Shown: positions 46,733-56,197, counted from the first letter of the stretch. The stretch: 64,000 nt of DNA from Polaribacter cellanae (GCF_017569185.1 NZ_CP071869.1:1116001-1180000); one strand, 5' to 3'. Translations and numbers: made by a program. Notes: generated by a model from the letters alone, not told the origin.

Positions 46733-46936
46733 CTAATTATTTTATTCTTGAATTTGAAATGTGTTAAGGCACATTCAGAAAATAGGTTATTTTTAAAAAT
46801 GCAGCTAAAATTGCGGGCAGAATTATTTAAATTCTACCCTCAATTTTTGTTTTAAAGCTGTTTTAAGTGTTCAGTTTCTTAAAAACTTCCCAACAAGACA
46901 TACCTCTCCCATAAAACTATATTCAATGCTTCAAAT

Positions 46937-48293
46937 TTAGACTACTTGTTGTGCTGTTTTAGCTATTTTTCTTCGGCCAATTTCAAGAGCATTCCCTGTG
47001 TGTATTCCAAAGAATATCCATAGAATTTCATTCTTTTTAGTTTTGGCTTTTATTTTTCGTAAGTGATAATATTCTTTATCCTTTCCAAAAGAACCTTCTA
47101 ATCTTGTAGCTCTTTCTTTTGCGATAATAGCTCTAAGTTGCTTTTTTTCTTTATGATTTTTCGGCTTTTTTCCCTTGGGGATAAAGTCTGTTTCTATGTT
47201 CTTAGAACTACAGTGTTTTCTATTTTTATTGGTGGCATAAATTTTATCTGCTCCAGCTATTTTTACTTTTTTTCGAGTTAATCCTTGTGCTTTTTGGACT
47301 GTTTGAATAAAACGATTTCCTTCATGAAATGCATTAAAGTTAATATGTTCGATAAAGCTAATTCCATCAATTTGAACTTTGTTAACTTTTGCTCCAAATT
47401 CAACAGGTTTTACTTCCTTTCCTCGAACAATAGGACGAATATAATCCTTTTGAATGCTTACAATTCTATCTTTGATTTTTTCTCCTGTATCAAAATGATC
47501 TTTTTGTTGTTTGTAAATCCTTTGAATTGTATTTATTCGCTTATAATACAAAGCTATAAACTCAATATTGTGATTTTCTGACAACTCTTTTTCAAAGTTG
47601 ATAAATTTACTTAACAGATTGAGTAAACCTCGGGTTAATGAAATACGTTTCGACTTGGTTTTTCTTCGCATTTTACTAAATCCTTGATAACGTTTTTTCC
47701 ACTTGATATATTTACTTCTAATCATTTTAACCCCTAATATAGAGCAGGTTTTACGTAATTGATTGTACAACCAATGAACCGACTCCCAAAGTAATTTTTG
47801 GATGCTAGGGTAACGAACTTCACTTTCATAACAAGTAGCATCCATTACAATTTGATTGGGGTTTTCAATTTCGTTTTTCCAAGAGTTGAATAGAATTTTT
47901 TCTATGGAATTAATATCGAGTTTCTCTGCTAATTCACAACGTATTTGGCTCACTATTTTATAGTTTGTTAAGCGTTCAAAACCTAGTTCTATATCACAGA
48001 AAAATTGATAGTCTAAATTCGAGTTTAGTTGCTCAATCAATTTTCTATCTGAACAATTAGCATAATGTTTTAAAAACATTAAACCTAGTCTTCCTTTAGG
48101 ACTAAAAAGATAGTTTCTCCCTTTTGATTGTTCAGAAATACCAAAAGAGCTAACTAAATCATTCCAAGGAATTGCAGAGTAGATTTTACCTAAATCTCCC
48201 TCTAAAAATCGCGCATAATGAGCATCATAATTCTCGCTGAGGGGAAAAAATTGAAATGCGGTGTTGCATTTCAGAAATTCTTCGTACTTTCAT
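46937..48293 (-). pseudogene. IS1182-like DDE transposase with shifted start
   Basis: From 48079 down, a 380-residue frame carries the DDE region: VMDATCYESEVRYP (Asp80), KVQIDGISFIEHINF, AGADKIYATNKNR, and RLEGSFGKDKEYYHLRKI with the catalytic Glu, then WIFFGIHTGNAL. The same frame remains open upstream to 48289 (KYEEFLKCNTAFQFFPLSEN and onward), which is a normal transposase N-terminus, but has no ATG. An ATG at 48293 lies one base out of frame in ATGAAAG, so a single extra A separates the start from the body. The copy may be disabled, or use a non-ATG start. Confidence 0.75.
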
Positions 48294-48307
48294 AATTGTC
48301 GAAATTA

Positions 48308-48405
48308 AAACCCCGTTTTTTGCCTATATTGGCCATTTTCGGGGTTTATTATAGCTACAAAATACAACAAATCCCTCGTAAAAACAAGGGATTCGTTGTT
48401 TTATG
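48308..48405. repeat. Two hairpins upstream of the transposase frame
   Basis: AACCCCG..CGGGGTT (about 48308-48345) and AACAAATCCCT..AGGGATTCGTT (about 48365-48402, one mismatch) form successive stems. They probably belong to the insertion sequence end, where hairpins stop external transcription entering the transposase. Confidence 0.4.
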
Positions 48406-48437
48406 AAAGCGCCTGTTAAAAACCTTTTAAAAAGAAA

Positions 48438-48574
48438 AAAGAGGCTGTCTTAAAAGCATTATAATTTGTTACTTCGACTGTAATGGAAAAATCTTTTTTT
48501 ATTGAATTTCAATATTTTAGATTTTTCGAGTTCAGTAAAATAACAGCTAAATCTACTTTTAAGACAGCCTCTTT
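48438..48574. mobile_element. 137-bp element with perfect 19-bp terminal inverted repeats
   Basis: AAAGAGGCTGTCTTAAAAG at 48438-48456 is matched exactly in inverse at 48556-48574. The GAGGCTGTCTTAAAAG core resembles IS1182-family ends. The 99 bp between have no coding frame. It could be a MITE or a solo pair of insertion-sequence ends beside the transposase gene. Confidence 0.55.
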
Positions 48575-48589
48575 ACTTATAAAATTCTA

Positions 48590-48618
48590 TTCTTTAATAT
48601 TTAAAGTTGATTAAAGAA
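48590..48618 (-). terminator. Possible accA terminator hairpin
   Basis: TTCTTTAAT and ATTAAAGAA pair perfectly around an 11-nt loop, 20 bp after the accA stop. The following T content is weak. Confidence 0.4.
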
Positions 48619-48637
48619 ATACTAAATATAAATTTAA

Positions 48638-49591
48638 CTACTCTTTATAAACTCCCATATTTGCGTATTTATCCATTCTTTTAGAAACTAAATCTACTTC
48701 AGATAAATCTTTTAATTCTTCAAAAGCACTTACAATTTGATCTTGTACCGCCTTAAAAGCTCCTTCTCTATTAGAATGTGCGCCTCCAACTGGTTCTTTT
48801 ATAATTCCATCAATTAACTTTAACTTTTTCATATCGTTTCCAGTTAATTTTAGAGCCTCTGCAGCCTGTTCTTTAAACTCCCAGCTTCTCCATAAAATAG
48901 AAGAACAAGATTCAGGAGAAATAACAGTGTACCAAGTATTCTCCATCATATAAACTCTATCTCCTACTCCAATTCCTAATGCTCCACCAGAAGCTCCTTC
49001 ACCAATAACAATAGTAATAATAGGAGTTTTTAAACGAGTCATTTCAAAAATATTTCTCGCAATTGCTTCTCCTTGCCCACGTTCTTCTGCTTCTAAACCT
49101 GGATAAGCACCTGGTGTATCTAATAAAGTTACTACAGGAATTCCAAATTTTTCCGCCATTTTCATTAAACGCAAGGCTTTTCTATAGCCTTCTGGATTTG
49201 CCATTCCAAAATTTCTATATTGGCGAGTTTTGGTATTGTATCCTTTTTGCTGACCAATAAACATGTAAGATTGGTCTCCAATTTTACCCAAACCACCAAT
49301 CATCGCTTTGTCGTCTTTTACACTTCTGTCTCCATGTAATTCCATAAAAGTATCTCCACAAATCGCTTCTATATAATCTAATGTGTAAGGTCTATTTGGA
49401 TGTCTAGATAATTGAACCCTTTGCCAAGGTGTTAAATTCTTATATATATCTTTTCTAGCTGTTGCTAGCTTTTTCTCTATTTTTTTACAAGTAGCTGTTA
49501 CATCTACCTCACTTTCTTCTCCAATAATTTGGCATTTTTGAAGTTGATCTTCTAGCTCTTTTATTGGCATTTCAAAATCTAAATATTCCAT
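48638..49591 (-). CDS. accA: Acetyl-CoA carboxylase carboxyltransferase alpha subunit
   Basis: This is a 317-residue cytoplasmic subunit that, with AccD, transfers the carboxyl group from carboxybiotin to acetyl-CoA to make malonyl-CoA. It shows the AccA N-terminal helices ([16 protein letters not shown]), then [82 protein letters not shown] and the [22 protein letters not shown] crotonase-fold core. Length is typical. It stands as a single gene with a -7 element 34 bp upstream. It marks the return to core genome to the right of the accessory block. Confidence 0.97.
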   Translation of the reverse strand: MEYLDFEMPIKELEDQLQKCQIIGEESEVDVTATCKKIEKKLATARKDIYKNLTPWQRVQLSRHPNRPYTLDYIEAICGDTFMELHGDRSVKDDKAMIGGLGKIGDQSYMFIGQQKGYNTKTRQYRNFGMANPEGYRKALRLMKMAEKFGIPVVTLLDTPGAYPGLEAEERGQGEAIARNIFEMTRLKTPIITIVIGEGASGGALGIGVGDRVYMMENTWYTVISPESCSSILWRSWEFKEQAAEALKLTGNDMKKLKLIDGIIKEPVGGAHSNREGAFKAVQDQIVSAFEELKDLSEVDLVSKRMDKYANMGVYKE

Positions 49592-49625
49592 TTTGTAGTT
49601 ATCTGATTTTAGTTATTTGTAAAGA

Positions 49626-49633
49626 CAAACATA
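49626..49633 (-). promoter_or_regulatory. -7 promoter element of accA
   Basis: TATGTTTG on the minus strand fits TAnnTTTG, 34 bp before the accA ATG. Confidence 0.5.
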
Positions 49634-49664
49634 CTATAAAATTTACTTTTTTAGGCAAAATAGC

Positions 49665-50580
49665 CTATTTTTTTCTACTTACTTTTTGTTTGAACTTGTC
49701 TTTTAAACTCACGCTGTTTTTTATAATTCCGTTTAACAATACTACAAATAAAACAATAAAAGCTCCTAAATAAAAAGTAGGACTCATTTGTTCTTTATCT
49801 CCAAAAATAAGTAATGCCAAAATTATCGCGTAAATTGGTTCTAAATTAATGGTAAGCATTACTGTATATGGAGATAAGTGCTTCATTACTTTTACGGAAG
49901 CTATAAAAGCATAAGCAGTACAAACACTGCTTAATAACAATAAGTACAGCCAATCCATCGTTGGAATTTGGAAAAACTCAGCAGAGAATCCGTTACTAAA
50001 AAGTAGATAAACTGTAATAAAAACAACTCCAAATAAAAGTTGATAAAAAGAAATCGTACTTGCACTATGTTTTTTGATAAACAAACCATTTAAAACTGCA
50101 AATAAAGCTCCCAAAAAAGAAGCAATTAGTGCATAGATAATTCCAAGTTTATACGCACTTTCAAAATTAAAAATTACATATAAACCAGCGATTACTAACA
50201 ATCCTAAAATTATTTCAACAAATTTAATTTTTCTCTTGAAAAAAACGGGCTCAATTAATGATGTAAAAAAAGCACCTGTACTCATCGTTACTAAAGCTAC
50301 AGAAACATTGGAAACTTTAATTGCTTTAAAAAAGAAAATCCAATGAAGTGCAATAAGAACTCCTGTTAAGAAAAACTTAGCAATGGTTTTTTTTATCAAT
50401 TTTAAACTTTTTTTTCTTCAACAAAAAATAAAGAAAAATAAAAAAAACTGCCAGTAACATTCGATACCAAACTAAAGGAATTGCATCTATCGTAATTAAT
50501 GTACCTAAGATGGCTGTAAACCCCCAAATAAAAACAATGAGATGTAAAAGTAAGTAGTCTTTATATCTATTTTCTGGCAT
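49665..50580 (-). pseudogene. EamA/DMT-family transporter, frameshifted
   Basis: The start MPENRYKDYLLLHLIVFIWG at 50580 and the body beginning KKTIAKFFLTGVLIALHWIF are in different frames that meet at an A8 run (plus-strand T tract 50387-50394). Removing one A joins them as FKIDKKTIAKFFL and yields a ~304-residue, 10-helix drug/metabolite-superfamily permease with two EamA repeats. As written, translation ends after 67 residues. It could be a true pseudogene, a phase-variable tract or a homopolymer read error. Its start overlaps the 3' end of lptG, so it belongs to the tgt-lptG transcript. The substrate is unknown. Confidence 0.85.
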
Positions 50581-51658
50581 TCCAATAAAGATAAATTGCT
50601 AGTAAACCAAACATTATATTTGGGATCCAAACGTATATAAAGGAATTTACACCAGCTACAGAACCTAAAACTTCGCCAATTTTCATGAAGAAAATGTATA
50701 AAAACATAATTCCAATTCCAATAGCTAAGTTAACCCCTGTACCACCTCTTCTTTTTCGAAAAGCCAGTGCAACTGCAATAATAGTAAGTATATAAGAAGC
50801 TATTGGCAAACTGGTTCTTTTGTGGAGTTCTACCAAATAGGCATTTAAGTTTTTTACACCTCTTTTTTTAGACAAATTTATAAATTTAATTAATTCATTT
50901 GAAGGCATTTCTTGTGATAAAGCAGATTTATAAATTAAATCTCTTGGTGTAAAATTAAAAACAGTATCTATTTTATTTCCTTTAAAAATACTATCTCTAT
51001 CTTTATAAATTAGTCTTTTTCTCCAATTCGTTAGAGAAAAAGTAGAATCTTTAGTATTGTAGCGTAAATTATCTGCAGATAATTTTGATTTTAACTTTAA
51101 ACCATCGTAAGTTTCTGATGTAAAATTATAACCTGAATTTGTTTCTGTATTATAGTTTTTCAAATAAATATATGTACTATCTGTAAGCTGTAAACTAAAA
51201 TCGGATATGAATTTTAAATCGTTTTTTTCGCGTGTATTACTTAAATATTTTTTTTCAAACCCTTTTCTTACTTTGCTACTGTTAGGTACTACAAAATGAT
51301 TCATTCCCAAAGAGATAATGGTTACTAAGCTTGCTCCAATAAAATAAGGGTACAAAAACCTTGTAAAGGAAACTTTCGCATTCGTAATGGCAATAATTTC
51401 TGTATTATTTGACAGTTTAGAAGTAAATAAAATTACAGCTATAAACAATGCCAAAGGCATAAAGGTATTTGCGTAATATATTATAAAGTTTTTATAATAA
51501 TCGTTTAAAATTTCTTCTAAGCCCAAGTTTGTATGCTCCAAAAAATTATCTATTTTTTCTGAAACATCAATTGCAATTGCAATGGGTATTAAGATTAATA
51601 AGGTAAACAAAAATGTTACCAAATAACGCCTTAATATGTACCAATCTATTATTTTCAA
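50567..51658 (-). CDS. lptG: LptF/LptG-family lipopolysaccharide export permease
   Basis: This is a 363-residue inner-membrane protein with the YjgP/YjgQ layout: three N-terminal helices (IIDWYILRRYLVTFLFTLLILI..), a periplasmic beta-jellyroll (about 130-265) and three C-terminal helices from about 275. With LptB and LptF it extracts lipopolysaccharide from the inner membrane. The DWYILRRYL opening favours LptG over LptF, but the distinction is not certain. The start is TTG, since no ATG restores the DWYILRRYL opening. It overlaps the next gene by 14 bp and follows tgt across a hairpin. Confidence 0.85.
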   Translation of the reverse strand: MKIIDWYILRRYLVTFLFTLLILIPIAIAIDVSEKIDNFLEHTNLGLEEILNDYYKNFIIYYANTFMPLALFIAVILFTSKLSNNTEIIAITNAKVSFTRFLYPYFIGASLVTIISLGMNHFVVPNSSKVRKGFEKKYLSNTREKNDLKFISDFSLQLTDSTYIYLKNYNTETNSGYNFTSETYDGLKLKSKLSADNLRYNTKDSTFSLTNWRKRLIYKDRDSIFKGNKIDTVFNFTPRDLIYKSALSQEMPSNELIKFINLSKKRGVKNLNAYLVELHKRTSLPIASYILTIIAVALAFRKRRGGTGVNLAIGIGIMFLYIFFMKIGEVLGSVAGVNSFIYVWIPNIMFGLLAIYLYWNARK

Positions 51659-51681
51659 AATTATTGTTGTTGGTTAGTGAC

Positions 51682-51741
51682 TTATAGTTAATGGTTTATG
51701 GTTTATGCTAAAAACCAACAACCATAAACTATTAACTATAA
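51682..51741 (-). repeat. Large hairpin overlapping the tgt stop codon
   Basis: Arms of 22 bp at 51682-51703 (TTATAGTTAATGGTTTATGG..) and 51720-51741 pair with one mismatch around a 16-nt loop. It includes the last codons of tgt. It may attenuate or stabilise the tgt-lptG transcript. Confidence 0.55.
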
Positions 51742-52866
51742 TCGTTTATCCATTTGTTTTACCATTTTGTCTTTCCACTCTCTAAAATCTCCTGCTAAAA
51801 TATGTTTTCTTGCTTCTCTTGTTAACCAAACATAAAAACCAAGGTTATGAATCGACGCAATTTGTTTTCCTAACATTTCTTTGGAAGCAAAAAGATGACG
51901 TAAATAGGCCTTAGAGTATAAGGTATCTACCCAAGTAATTCCCATTTCGTCTATTGGCGAAAAGTCGTCTTCCCACTTTTTATTTTTTATGTTGATAGAA
52001 CCATGAGCCGTAAACAACATTCCGTTTCTGGCGTTTCTTGTTGGCATCACACAATCGAACATATCAATTCCCAAAGCAATATTTTCTAAAATATTAATTG
52101 GCGTTCCAACACCCATTAAATAACGTGGTTTGTCTTCTGGCAATACTTCACAAACAACTTCCGTCATTGCATATAATTCTTCTGCTGGTTCTCCAACTGA
52201 AAGTCCGCCAATTGCATTTGCTTGCTGGCTTGAATTTGCGATATATTCTGCAGATTGCTTTCTTAAATCTTTATACGTACTTCCTTGTACAATTGGCATA
52301 AATGTTTGTTCGTAACCATATTTAAAAGGCAGTTTTTCTAGATGTTTTATACATCTATCCAACCATCTATGTGTCATGTGCATAGAACGTTTTGCGTAAT
52401 TATAATCACAAGGATAAGGTGTACATTCGTCAAAAGCCATAATAATATCTGCACCAATTGTACGTTGAGTTTCCATAACGTTTTCTGGAGTAAAAAAGTG
52501 CGTAGAACCATCTATATGACTCTTAAATTTTACGCCTTCTTCGTTAATTTTTCTTCTCCCAGAAAGTGAATATACTTGGTAACCTCCAGAATCTGTAAGA
52601 ATATTTCTATCCCAATTCATAAACTTGTGCAAACCACCCGCTTTTTCTAAAATATCCATCCCTGGTCTTAAAAAAAGATGATAGGTATTTCCTAAAATAA
52701 TATCAGGATTTACCTCGTTCTTCAATTCTGTTTGATGCACTCCTTTTACGGTTCCAACAGTTCCCACAGGCATAAAAATTGGAGTTTCAATTTCTCCATG
52801 ATCTGTAGTAATTGTTCCTGCTCTTGCTTTGCTTTTTGGGTCGGTAATTTTTAAGTCAAATTTCAT
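51736..52866 (-). CDS. tgt: tRNA-guanine transglycosylase
   Basis: This is a 376-residue enzyme that exchanges guanine-34 for preQ1 in queuosine tRNAs. I start at the ATG at 52866; the upstream TTG at 52875 lies inside the -7 promoter box. Landmarks are FMPVGTVGTVKGV, LGNTYHLFLRPG, LTDSGGYQVYSLSGRRKINEEGV (nucleophile Asp in DSGG), GADIIMAFDECTPYP, and the second catalytic Asp in ALGIDMFDCVMPTRNARNG. The bacterial zinc cluster Cys-x-Cys is reduced here, as DCVMPTRNARNG is not followed by an obvious CxxC. The first gene of tgt-lptG-EamA. Confidence 0.93.
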   Translation of the reverse strand: MKFDLKITDPKSKARAGTITTDHGEIETPIFMPVGTVGTVKGVHQTELKNEVNPDIILGNTYHLFLRPGMDILEKAGGLHKFMNWDRNILTDSGGYQVYSLSGRRKINEEGVKFKSHIDGSTHFFTPENVMETQRTIGADIIMAFDECTPYPCDYNYAKRSMHMTHRWLDRCIKHLEKLPFKYGYEQTFMPIVQGSTYKDLRKQSAEYIANSSQQANAIGGLSVGEPAEELYAMTEVVCEVLPEDKPRYLMGVGTPINILENIALGIDMFDCVMPTRNARNGMLFTAHGSINIKNKKWEDDFSPIDEMGITWVDTLYSKAYLRHLFASKEMLGKQIASIHNLGFYVWLTREARKHILAGDFREWKDKMVKQMDKRL

Positions 52867-52872
52867 TGGTGG

Positions 52873-52880
52873 CAAAGATA
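52873..52880 (-). promoter_or_regulatory. -7 promoter element of tgt
   Basis: TATCTTTG on the minus strand is a perfect TAnnTTTG, with its last base 6 bp before the ATG at 52866. The transcript should be leaderless or nearly so. The remaining 52881-53055 stretch shows no gene. Confidence 0.6.
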
Positions 52881-53055
52881 CTATTATTTAAGAATTGATA
52901 AATAAAATGAACTGTTATATAAAACCAAAAGTTAAATTATTGATTTTGCTGACAAATATGCGCGTTAAGGATTGTAGTGGAAATCCTTTTTTATTTTAAA
53001 AATAAAAAAGATTGCAACGAAAAGCCTGACCTGAAAGGGAACGCCAAAAAAAAAA

Positions 53056-53943
53056 TTACCAACGTTTCTTTTTAGAAGAACTCGAATTATTTCTCTTGTT
53101 TTTCGATGAAGATTTTCTAAAAGAAGCACTTTTTCTATTAAAATCGTTTTTAGAGGGTGCCAATTTTCGCTTTGGTTTTGCTACTTTCGGAGTATTTTTA
53201 ACTTTGGAGGCTTCTTCGGTTTTAGAGGATGTGGAAATCATTTTATTAATTTCTTTCATCTCCTCTTCCGTTAATTCGCGCCAATCTCCAGATTGTAAAT
53301 ACCCTAACTCAACATTCATAATTCTGGTTCGTTTTAACTTAGTTACTTCGTAACCTAAATACTCGCACATTCTACGAATTTGACGATTTAAGCCTTGTGT
53401 TAAAATTATTTTGAAAATTTTATCACTTACTTTTTCCACGAAACATTTCTGGGTAACCGTTCCTAAAATAGGAATTCCATTTCCCATTTTTTCGATAAAA
53501 TTTGGCGTGATTGATTTGTTTACAGACACAAAATATTCTTTCTCGTGATTGTTTCCTGCTCGTAAAATTTTGTTTACGATATCACCATCGTTTGTTAGAA
53601 AAATTAACCCTTCAGAAGGTTTGTCTAATCGCCCAATTGGAAACAATCTTTCTGGATAATTTATGTGTTTTACGATGTTATTTGGTTCTCTATCGTCTGT
53701 GGTAGAAACGATTCCTACAGGTTTATTTAATGCAATATAAATGGTAACGTTTTTGGGCGTTACTATGCGTCCATCTAATTTTACAACATCTTTTTTAGCA
53801 ACTCTATTACCTAACTGCGTAGGTTTTCCATTGATGGTAACTCTGCCTTCTTTAATAAATTTTTCGGCTTCTCTTCGAGAACAAATCCCTGAAGAACTGA
53901 TGTATTTATTAAGATTGATGGTATTTTGTGAATTAGAATCCAA
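53056..53943 (-). CDS. rluF: 23S rRNA pseudouridine synthase, RluF/RsuA type
   Basis: This is a 295-residue protein with an S4 RNA-binding domain (about 10-60: [25 protein letters not shown]), then the RsuA-type synthase domain with [21 protein letters not shown] (catalytic Asp). After [20 protein letters not shown] comes a low-complexity Ser/Lys tail of about 55 residues typical of flavobacterial rRNA enzymes. Motifs fit RluF, which modifies 23S rRNA near position 2604; RluB is the alternative. The start is TTG, since no ATG exists in frame until deep in the domain. A -7 element TATTTTTG lies at 53961-53968. Confidence 0.87.
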   Translation of the reverse strand: MDSNSQNTINLNKYISSSGICSRREAEKFIKEGRVTINGKPTQLGNRVAKKDVVKLDGRIVTPKNVTIYIALNKPVGIVSTTDDREPNNIVKHINYPERLFPIGRLDKPSEGLIFLTNDGDIVNKILRAGNNHEKEYFVSVNKSITPNFIEKMGNGIPILGTVTQKCFVEKVSDKIFKIILTQGLNRQIRRMCEYLGYEVTKLKRTRIMNVELGYLQSGDWRELTEEEMKEINKMISTSSKTEEASKVKNTPKVAKPKRKLAPSKNDFNRKSASFRKSSSKNKRNNSSSSKKKRW

Positions 53944-54045
53944 AATTGTAAAATTTTATGCAAAAATATGGAAACTTTTGCGACGAATTCACGAATTAAA
54001 AGATGATTTAAAAAAATGACACAAATTTCACAAATAGCAAGGGGC

Positions 54046-54660
54046 TTAAAACTGTTGTTGTAATTCTATGGTTCTAAACGTTAAATTAATTCTTGGTGTA
54101 AAAACCTTTTTTGTTGGTGGCAATCTATGCAACCAATTGGTTTGTGTAAATTCTCTCATCACTAACAAACTTCCTCTTTCTAAAATAATATCGATTCTCT
54201 GTTTGTTTTCTTTGTGTTTGAAAGAAAATTTACGTTCTGCACCTAAAGAAAGTGAAGCAATTGCTCCGTTTTTTTTCAGCATTTTTTCTCCATCTGAATG
54301 ATATGCCATTCCCTCTTCACCTGAATGATATAAATTTAACAAGCAAGAATTATACGTTTCTCCACTTTCTTTTTCTACAATTTCTTTTAATTTCAAGAGC
54401 TCTTTTGTAAAGAGATTTGCATTCTTTGTAACTCCTGAATATTTGTAAGAAAATTCCGATTCGCCATACCAAGCTACTTTTCTTTTAGTGATTATTTTCT
54501 TTCCAAAAATAATGGCCTCGTCGTTTTTCCATTCAATTGTTTCGAAAAGTTTTTGGTAATAAAAATCACACTGACTTTTATCTAAAACAATACCATGATA
54601 ATTGGTAACGCCATCGAAAGGTAAAATGTTTTTTATTTTTTCTGAAGAGAATAAATCCAT
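54046..54660 (-). CDS. alkB: AlkB-family 2-oxoglutarate/Fe(II) dioxygenase
   Basis: This is a 204-residue enzyme of the AlkB DNA/RNA-demethylase family, starting at the ATG at 54660 (MDLFSSEKIKNILPFDG); an upstream TTG is less plausible. It has the double-stranded beta-helix with the iron ligands in YHSDGE (HxD, about residue 125) and the distal WLHRLPPTKK His, and NLTFR at the end with the 2-oxoglutarate-binding Arg. The YNSCLLNLYHSGEEGMAYHSD motif is the AlkB family signature. It repairs alkylated bases. It is a single gene, next to a repeat-rich spacer. Confidence 0.88.
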   Translation of the reverse strand: MDLFSSEKIKNILPFDGVTNYHGIVLDKSQCDFYYQKLFETIEWKNDEAIIFGKKIITKRKVAWYGESEFSYKYSGVTKNANLFTKELLKLKEIVEKESGETYNSCLLNLYHSGEEGMAYHSDGEKMLKKNGAIASLSLGAERKFSFKHKENKQRIDIILERGSLLVMREFTQTNWLHRLPPTKKVFTPRINLTFRTIELQQQF

Positions 54661-54742
54661 TTTATAAAAATACAATTTATCTTTAATTCTGAAAGAAATT
54701 TAAAATGAATGTTAGGTAGTAAAGTTCTTAAAAAACGAATCC

Positions 54743-54808
54743 TATCAATTGCATCCTGCTTTAACTGGATGATAAAAGAAATTCCTCGCAAATGACTTTA
54801 GCCAAAAC
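54743..54808 (+). repeat. Second dispersed repeat, copy a
   Basis: CAATTGCATCC, GCTTTAACTGG and AATGACTTTAGCCAAAA match the copy at 61718-61792, where the core CCAGCTTTAGCTGG is palindromic. It is a flavobacterial intergenic repeat with no coding frame. Confidence 0.6.
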
Positions 54809-54839
54809 AAAAATTATCCTTGAAAAAAGTTAAAGACAA

Positions 54840-54971
54840 TTCGCCACGAATGCACGAATTCCTAATCTTTAGGATTTAAAAGTTCAAAAAAAAAATACAA
54901 ATAAAAATCTCTGATTTAATAAATTCGTGTTTTTTCACGTAATACTAAATAATTCGTGTATTCGTGGCGAA
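54840..54971. repeat. Long inverted repeat behind the Xaa-Pro peptidase gene
   Basis: The arm TTCGCCACGAATGCACGAAT at 54840-54860 recurs in inverse at 54951-54971 with one mismatch over 21 bp, about 90 bp apart. Together with the repeat before it, this explains most of the 54661-54979 gap, which holds no gene. Confidence 0.6.
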
Positions 54972-54979
54972 AAAAACAC

Positions 54980-56194
54980 CTAAACTCCAAAAGGATTTTC
55001 AATAGAATGTGCAGGTTCTGTAAACCATTTTGCACCTTCGCCTGTCATATAAATATGATCTTCTAAACGCACACCAAATTCATTTGGCACACAAATCATA
55101 GGCTCGTTACTAAGGGTCATTCCTGAGACTAATTTTGTTTTATTTCCTCTTACAATATATGGATATTCGTGAATATCTAAACCAATTCCATGACCTGTTC
55201 TGTGAGGCAAACCAGGTAAATTATAATCTGGACCTAAACCATTTTTCTCTAAAGTTTCTCTTGAAACATCGTCTACAGAACCACAAGTATTACCTAAAAT
55301 TGAAGCATTAAAAGCCGCTAATTGTGTTTCTTTTTCAATATTCCATATGTTTCGTTGCAAGTCGTTTGCTTTCCCAAAAACATAGGTTCTTGTTATGTCT
55401 GAAATATAATCATATAATTGACAACCTGTATCTACCAAAACCATGTCGTTCTTTTCTAATTTCTTAGGATTTTTAACGCCATGAGGAAAAGAAGAATCTA
55501 CCCCAAAAAGTACGATACAAAAATAAGAACCCGAAGAAACTCCGTATTTTTTATGTGCTTCATGAATAAAATTCTCTACTTCTTTTGTGGTAATTCCCTC
55601 TCTTAAAATTCTTGCTGCTGCTTTTTGAACCTCCAAAGTAATATCCATTACATGTTGCATAATTGCAATTTCTGCGTCAGATTTTATCATTCTACATTCA
55701 GAAATTAAATCGGTTGCTTTTTCGATATAAAAAGGATGAATTTCTTTATACAGACCATCAACAATTGAAAATGGTGTGGTTTCATCTAACTGAATTTCTC
55801 CTTCGTCAATTTCATTTTCATCTAAAACCTGTAAAAATAATTTATATGGGCATTCGTGTTCTTCCCAACAATGAATTGTTCCTTCTATTTCTAAAAAATC
55901 TTCGATGGTTCCTTTTTCAAAATTCGGAGCAATATAATGTACTTCTTCATTTTGTAAGATAATCGCGCCCACCATTCGTTCGCTTGCATGCCAATGTGTT
56001 CCAGTAAAATACAACAAATTTGTACCCGCATTTACATACACTGCTTGCACGTTATTTGTTTTCATTAAACCAGCTAATTTCTGAATTCTCTTTTTGTATT
56101 CTTCTTTTTGAATAGGTTTAACTGTTGTTTTTAAAGGTTGAATTGCTGCCAATTCTGCTTCTATAGTTGAACCTCCAATGCCAAATGTTTTCAT
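54980..56194 (-). CDS. M24-family Xaa-Pro aminopeptidase-like peptidase
   Basis: This is a 404-residue metallopeptidase with an N-terminal creatinase-like domain (about 20-165) and the pita-bread catalytic domain. The metal ligands are in VLVDTGCQLYDYISDITRTYVFG (two Asp), GLPHRTGHGIGLDIHEYP (His), MTLSNEPMICV (Glu) and FGVRLEDHIYM (Glu). It removes the residue before a proline or hydroxyproline from short peptides. It is the last gene of the hydroxyproline operon, 3 bp after the oxidase, so its job is probably to free hydroxyproline from collagen-like peptides. No signal peptide is seen. Confidence 0.9.
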   Translation of the reverse strand: MKTFGIGGSTIEAELAAIQPLKTTVKPIQKEEYKKRIQKLAGLMKTNNVQAVYVNAGTNLLYFTGTHWHASERMVGAIILQNEEVHYIAPNFEKGTIEDFLEIEGTIHCWEEHECPYKLFLQVLDENEIDEGEIQLDETTPFSIVDGLYKEIHPFYIEKATDLISECRMIKSDAEIAIMQHVMDITLEVQKAAARILREGITTKEVENFIHEAHKKYGVSSGSYFCIVLFGVDSSFPHGVKNPKKLEKNDMVLVDTGCQLYDYISDITRTYVFGKANDLQRNIWNIEKETQLAAFNASILGNTCGSVDDVSRETLEKNGLGPDYNLPGLPHRTGHGIGLDIHEYPYIVRGNKTKLVSGMTLSNEPMICVPNEFGVRLEDHIYMTGEGAKWFTEPAHSIENPFGV

Positions 56195-56197
56195 AGT

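Noticed and set aside
52867..52875. TTG start for tgt adding three residues
   Set aside because: The codon overlaps the -7 promoter box; the ATG at 52866 is sufficient.
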